A DNA stretch of 64,000 nucleotides from Clavaria fumosa (taxonomy: Eukaryota; Basidiomycota; Agaricomycetes; Agaricales; Clavariaceae). This document shows positions 60,078 to 64,000 of this stretch, in pieces. How positions within the stretch are numbered: position 1 is the stretch's first letter; every line of letters starts with the position of its first letter. The translations under genes and the position numbers were made by a program. A model generated the notes under the pieces. It saw only the letters and a program-made list of their open reading frames with translations, made no database searches and was not told the origin of the DNA. The stretch lies in NCBI GenBank assembly GCA_951802425.1, contig OX637794.1, forward strand, positions 2,728,001 through 2,792,000, in the 5' to 3' direction.

Positions 60078-60561
60078 ATGCATCCGCCTACGTCCAACGC
60101 GGACGTCGCCACCAAGAGTCAGGAGCCCGATGCGGCCCGGAATACTGTACAGACCAACGAGACCGATCCGCAAACAGGTGCGCTGTCTTGTCCTTTACCA
60201 TCTCACATCGTTCTTGCGCGGAAAAACCTGCAATTCTCACGTTCTCTATACACCCCAGATGCACAAATACCAGTTAAACGCGGCCGCGGACGTCCTAAAG
60301 GTTCAAAAAATAAGAGAAAGACTCAACCAGCCGCTCACCAGCCGCCCGTAGACCCTGCAACGAAGAGAAAGAGAGGACGGCCCCCGAAGGTGCGCTACGC
60401 TCATTGCGCGAATGACGTGCGTGATCTCATGTCACTCATTCCTTCCACAGGAGGAAACCGGTGAACCGAAGCCGAAGCGGCGTAGGGGTCGCCCTCCAAA
60501 AGTCCCAGTCCAATCGGACGCTACCGCGGACACTGCAGAACCGCGCAGGAAAAAGGCTTAG
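60078..60561 (+). CDS. Small HMGA-like protein with three AT-hooks
   Basis: AT-hook proteins bind the minor groove of AT-rich DNA in the nucleus and shape chromatin. Three hooks are visible: VKRGRGRPKGSKNK, then TKRKRGRPPK, then PKRRRGRPPK, each with the GRP core. Exons are 60078-60177, 60259-60389 and 60451-60561. The first intron (81 bases) keeps frame, so a retained-intron form of about 140 residues is possible besides the spliced form of 113. The second intron (61 bases) must be removed to reach the third hook. The protein ends EPRRKKA-stop. It has no other domain, so it resembles HMGA in size and design. The AT-rich DNA upstream makes self-binding conceivable, but that is speculation. 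Confidence 0.82.
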
Positions 60562-61086
60562 CGTCTAGAGGAGGGAAAACCTGCACATGCCTCATCCCTG
60601 AGGCATCCCGCGGTCTAATCCCAGCTTCGCATTCGAACGACCACTTCATCAGCTTTTGATACCTGGCAGTCTGCTCTGTATCGCCCTGAATGTTACGACC
60701 CGATATGTCCTTTCGTCTGCTGTTTCATCTGTTGTTGCCCTTGCCCCGATTTCTGCACGAACTTTCTCCCAACTCTTCCTTGTTTTCTTGGCCCATGTAA
60801 TTGCTTTTGCTACTTTCGATAAATCTGACCTGGGAGTCATGACAAAAATATTATTCATTTACACTACTCGCTCGAGTGAAATCTATTATAAACCCCCCCA
60901 ATGATGTACCTGAAGTTGAACTCGAGCATTGCACGGGATTAATTGCCGCTGTCTCACTAAGTTCACAGTTCGGAATTCTCTCCGCTCTAAGGGCGTGACC
61001 CTTCCTGTAAGGGCGTAAAGAACTCAGAGTCAAACTTCCCGCAGCCTCCCCACCCCTGTCAGCCAGTCACTTGCAACTGACGCCGT
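60562..61086. other. Convergent intergenic spacer, no gene seen
   Basis: This lies between the AT-hook gene and the end of kynurenine 3-monooxygenase. A TAAGGGCGT motif occurs twice (about 60,988 and 61,008); otherwise nothing notable was found. Confidence 0.5.
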
Positions 61087-63174
61087 TTAGGAAAGTGCGT
61101 GTGACAAAATAACGGCCCACACCCGGCCACGCTTTTGGGTCAGAAACGGCTCGGTGCGATGTGAAAGTGTGAGAAACGTAATTATCCCAGCGCTCGCCAC
61201 GCCGAGAATGGCGGTCCCGAGCCATCCGACCGTCGACACTATCCTGGCCTGTCGCAGAGCTTTTTCCCGCGCCGCGGCGTAACCGATATCGGGTCGAAAA
61301 GTGACCATGTTATAGAGAGGGAGCCACCCGTGCACCGGCCCTTGGCGAAACGGCACATTCGAGAGGAGCGACACGTAGGAAGCGGTCGTGTCCGGTCGCC
61401 CACACGTCAGAGAGTAGAGTATCTTGTCGATAGCCTTTCTGAACCGATACGACAGTGTGATAACAGAATGGCGCATCTCGACGCTGGAGGATATCATTTT
61501 TAGGACTTGTCAGTTGATCGTGTCATTCTCGCCCGGGTAAGGGGGAGAGGGGGGGGAGAGAAGGTCACAAGGCACTTACTAATTGTCCATCGCCAGATCG
61601 CATATAGCCACGAGGTCCTCGTGGCGAGAAGCAGAATAAAGGTCAAGCGCGTTGGCGAGTCGTGGGTCGTCCTTGGAGTCTGATGCCGCGTCAAAGAAGG
61701 CGGGCGCAACCCCAGCAGAACGCAAGAAATTTTCGAGAACTCGGACGTCCTCAAACCCGCAGTTTAAACCTTGGCCATAGAAAGGGAGAAGGGTGTGCGC
61801 AGAATCGCCGAGAAGGACGACACAATCTTTGTAATGGTACGGATACGCCTGTGTATGAACAAGGAGTGTATAGAGTATAGAGAGTGTGTTGGCAAGGGAG
61901 CTGTCAAGGCAGTACAGGAGTAAAAACGGGTGCACCACGCACTTTGATTGAAACGAGCGGGCTGCGCGGGTTTCGCTCGAAACTTTCGATCAAATTTACT
62001 TCACCAATGAAAGAAGTGGCGTCAGGAAAGTAGCTGTTGAACCATTTCAGAATAGCTTCGCGGGAACGAAGGCGGTCGAATTCCGCTGTGGGAGCAAACA
62101 ATGTGCAAGTGAAAGATTTGTCCTTCGTGATAGAAAGGCAGAGTATAAAGATGAGCGTGTCATTGCGGACAAGATGGAGATAACCGCGGATAATGCCGAC
62201 CTTGTTTGGAAGTGCGATGAGCATGAAGTTGTGGCGCGGCCAGATGTGCAGATGATTCTGATCCAGTAAGAAAGTGGCATTGCCGTTCTCATCTCGCCCT
62301 GCAGGCATCCGCAGCTCTATGTAATCATGGGGGATGTATTCCTGATGAAAATTCATCCTGTTGGAAATGCGCGGATCACAGACGCCCGGGAAGGGCGACA
62401 AAAAATTTATTTTCGCTTCAGCAAGACGGCGGTAGTAGAAAAAAAAGGGAAAAGGCACACACCTGATAATTCTCATAAGCTGTCGTCGAACTACGGAATA
62501 GCTGCCGTCAGCGCCGATGAGAAAATTGAAATTGATGTTGATATTCTCGTTCGCATCAATGACCCTGACTGACAGGGATCGTCGCTCGAAATTTATGGAC
62601 TCTATCTTGTGTTGGAAATATATTCGTATTTTCGAGCTAGTGCAAACTTCCTCTAGCAGTTTCTCGTTGAGTAGAGCACGGTCAATTGAGTTGATACACT
62701 AGGGGGCAACAAAGTTTCATCAGTCATGCTCAATGTTTACGGAATGAGATAAATGAAACGCTATTGTTGAGGGTGAGCATCTACCTGTCCATCTCGACCG
62801 TCGTATAGCTGACTGTATCGATGGCCTCGTTCGTCATGTATCATGCGGCCTTTCATAGGTATTACATCCCGAAGGATGCGCTCGGCTGCAGAGCGGTCGA
62901 CGGCGTACGTTGCCAAAATTCCTCGGGACGAAATAGCCAGATTTATCGACCGCTGTTGGGCGGCGGCTCTTGACGAAGGCAGCCTCATGTCTGTGGGTCT
63001 GAGCTTGTCATTAGTCTGCCCCTATGCCAACTATGGAGCGCGGGGGGACTGGTTCCCACCTGGACGGGCGTCATACACGTCGACGTCCCAACCCATCTTA
63101 GCGAGCGACATGGCGGCGAGACAGCCCACGGGACCTGCCCCTACCACGACAGCCTTACGTGCGGGCGGCGACAT
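61087..63174 (-). CDS. Kynurenine 3-monooxygenase
   Basis: This FAD enzyme of the outer mitochondrial membrane hydroxylates L-kynurenine with NADPH and O2 in tryptophan breakdown and de novo NAD synthesis. ATG at 63174 gives [20 protein letters not shown], the Rossmann GxGxxG. After an intron come [20 protein letters not shown] and [33 protein letters not shown] is the second FAD motif. The family-specific [14 protein letters not shown], then [17 protein letters not shown], follow. The third FAD motif is [26 protein letters not shown]. The C-terminus has [14 protein letters not shown] and a hydrophobic anchor ([20 protein letters not shown]), ending at 61087-61089. Length is near 500 residues after splicing, as usual. 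It is head to head with kynureninase. Confidence 0.93.
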
Positions 63175-63457
63175 TCGGGGTGTCTCGGTCGTTGGGTGGG
63201 AGAAAAAATTGCGGGCCAGATAGCGTGAACCCCCAGAAAGGGAAACGCCCGCAAAATAAAATCCCAGTCCAAATTGGGCACAAGGATCGATCTAATCTGT
63301 CACAAACCGATCTGGGGTACGATCAAGATTGATCAGCCATCAACTCAGCCGCCCAGTGCGTCTCGTGCCCCCACCCACCCCCTTTCACTTGGCGAGTCGG
63401 CCTGTAATTACCTGTTCATCCGACTCATCTACGACACGCCCTTGCGTGAGGAAAGTC
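63175..63457. promoter_or_regulatory. Shared divergent promoter of two kynurenine-pathway genes
   Basis: Only 283 bases separate the start codons of kynurenine 3-monooxygenase (-) and kynureninase (+). This makes co-regulation by a shared promoter plausible. No TATA box or clear operator could be picked out by eye. Confidence 0.6.
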
Positions 63458-64000
63458 ATGTCGACGCCTGCTCCGTCACATTCAACGGAGATTCCAGGCG
63501 CCTTCAGAGATCAGTTCATTATCCCGACCAACCGGGAAATAGGAGCCGGCAGGATCGCGGGTGAAGAAGGCACGCCAGCACTTCTTCTTACATATACATC
63601 CGCCAGAAAATAAAATAAAATCGCGACTCATATTTCCCTCTGTGATAGATAAACCCTGCACGTACTTGTGTGGCAATTCCCTGGGCCCGCTGTCGAGGCG
63701 ATCGCAACGACTGGTTGAAGAAGAGCTTCGCGTTTGGGGCACCCGGTAACCTCCCACCCATATGCCAGCTGGCGTGGATTTGGCTAGTCCTGACGCTTCG
63801 TGCTCCGTTCACGCGTTCGCGTGGCGCGCTCTCACACCGCCAGGGCAGTACAAGGCCATTTTTCGCACCCTCATGCTCGGCCGTGGGTGGGCATTGCGAG
63901 TCACGTCACTCCCCTGTTCGCCGACCTTACAGGTGCCCCCCCCCTCCCGCCATCTTTTTTTTTACCCCTCAATTTTGATATTTATTTTCCCGCCCTTGCA
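63458..64000 (+). CDS. Kynureninase (5' part only)
   Basis: Kynureninase is the cytosolic PLP enzyme that cleaves 3-hydroxykynurenine to 3-hydroxyanthranilate and alanine. Exon 1 (63458-63560) encodes MSTPAPSHSTEIPGAFRDQF-IIPTNREIGAGRIA. Exon 2 (63649-63745) encodes DKPCTYLCGNSLGPLSRRSQ-RLVEEELRVWGTR. Exon 3 (63844-63932) encodes AVQGHFSHPHARPWVGIASH-VTPLFADLTG. All three join in phase (G|AT, CG|G). YLCGNSLGP and the GHF.HP..RPW block are signature kynureninase sequences near the N-terminus. The gene continues past the window, so the PLP lysine is not visible. An unspliced reading of exon 1 would run into a stop. It is the next step after the neighbouring monooxygenase. Confidence 0.88.

Overview
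The window is nuclear DNA of a filamentous fungus, most likely an agaricomycete-type basidiomycete. The signs are genes packed on both strands, many spliceosomal introns of about 40-110 bases (GT..AG, often with a CTAAC/CTGAC branch site), a fungal Zn2Cys6 regulator, a Shr3-type permease chaperone, a HAL-type kinase and a trehalose phosphorylase whose N-terminus and exon junction match the mushroom enzymes. I saw no rRNA, tRNA, CRISPR array or intact transposon. Gene models are manual: exons were joined where frame, splice signals and family conservation agreed, so internal junctions are approximate unless stated. Coordinates run from start codon to stop codon, introns included.

Layout. 1-5 kb: 5' part of the F1-ATPase chaperone ATP12 (-), then divergent MSH3 mismatch repair (+). 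4.9-9.2 kb: POL5/MYBBP1A (-), tail to tail with MSH3. 9.4-10 kb: an unknown small protein (-). 10.5-13.3 kb: trehalose phosphorylase (-). 13.7-15.6 kb: a divergent TFIIB/Brf-type factor (+). 15.9-20 kb: LETM1/Mdm38 (-) head to head with an ALKBH1-type dioxygenase (+). 20.2-22.7 kb: a small unknown gene (-), an RsfS-domain mitochondrial protein (-) and Shr3 (+). 22.9-25.4 kb: splicing factor SPF45/RBM17 (+). 25.5-28.1 kb: SDH1 (-). 28.3-31.1 kb: a TBC1D5-like RabGAP (-). 31.4-34.3 kb: a Zn2Cys6 transcription factor (-). 34.3-36.3 kb: intergenic. 36.3-38.2 kb: an unknown membrane protein (+). 38.2-41.3 kb: no intact gene, but broken coding islands. 41.3-43.7 kb: asparagine synthetase (+). 44-47.4 kb: a Dbl-type RhoGEF (-). 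48.2-49.1 kb: an unknown protein with an EF-hand-like loop (-), head to head with the PRP28 DEAD-box helicase (+, to 51.9 kb). 51.9-53.9 kb: gene-poor. 53.9-56.9 kb: HAL-type kinase (+). 57.2-59.2 kb: OS-9/Yos9 ERAD lectin (-). 60.1-60.6 kb: a small AT-hook protein (+). 61.1-63.2 kb: kynurenine 3-monooxygenase (-), divergent from a kynureninase (+) cut off by the window end.

Themes. Mitochondrial functions are well represented (ATP12, LETM1, RsfS, SDH1, kynurenine 3-monooxygenase and possibly ALKBH1). Two spliceosome genes are present (SPF45, PRP28). Consecutive kynurenine-pathway steps sit head to head at the right edge. I found no clearly new multi-gene system. The strongest novelty candidates are the in-frame tandem duplication in the MSH3 N-terminus, a 16-bp perfect palindrome of two ACGCGT boxes next to the start of the TFIIB-like gene, and the decayed coding region at 38.8-40.6 kb.
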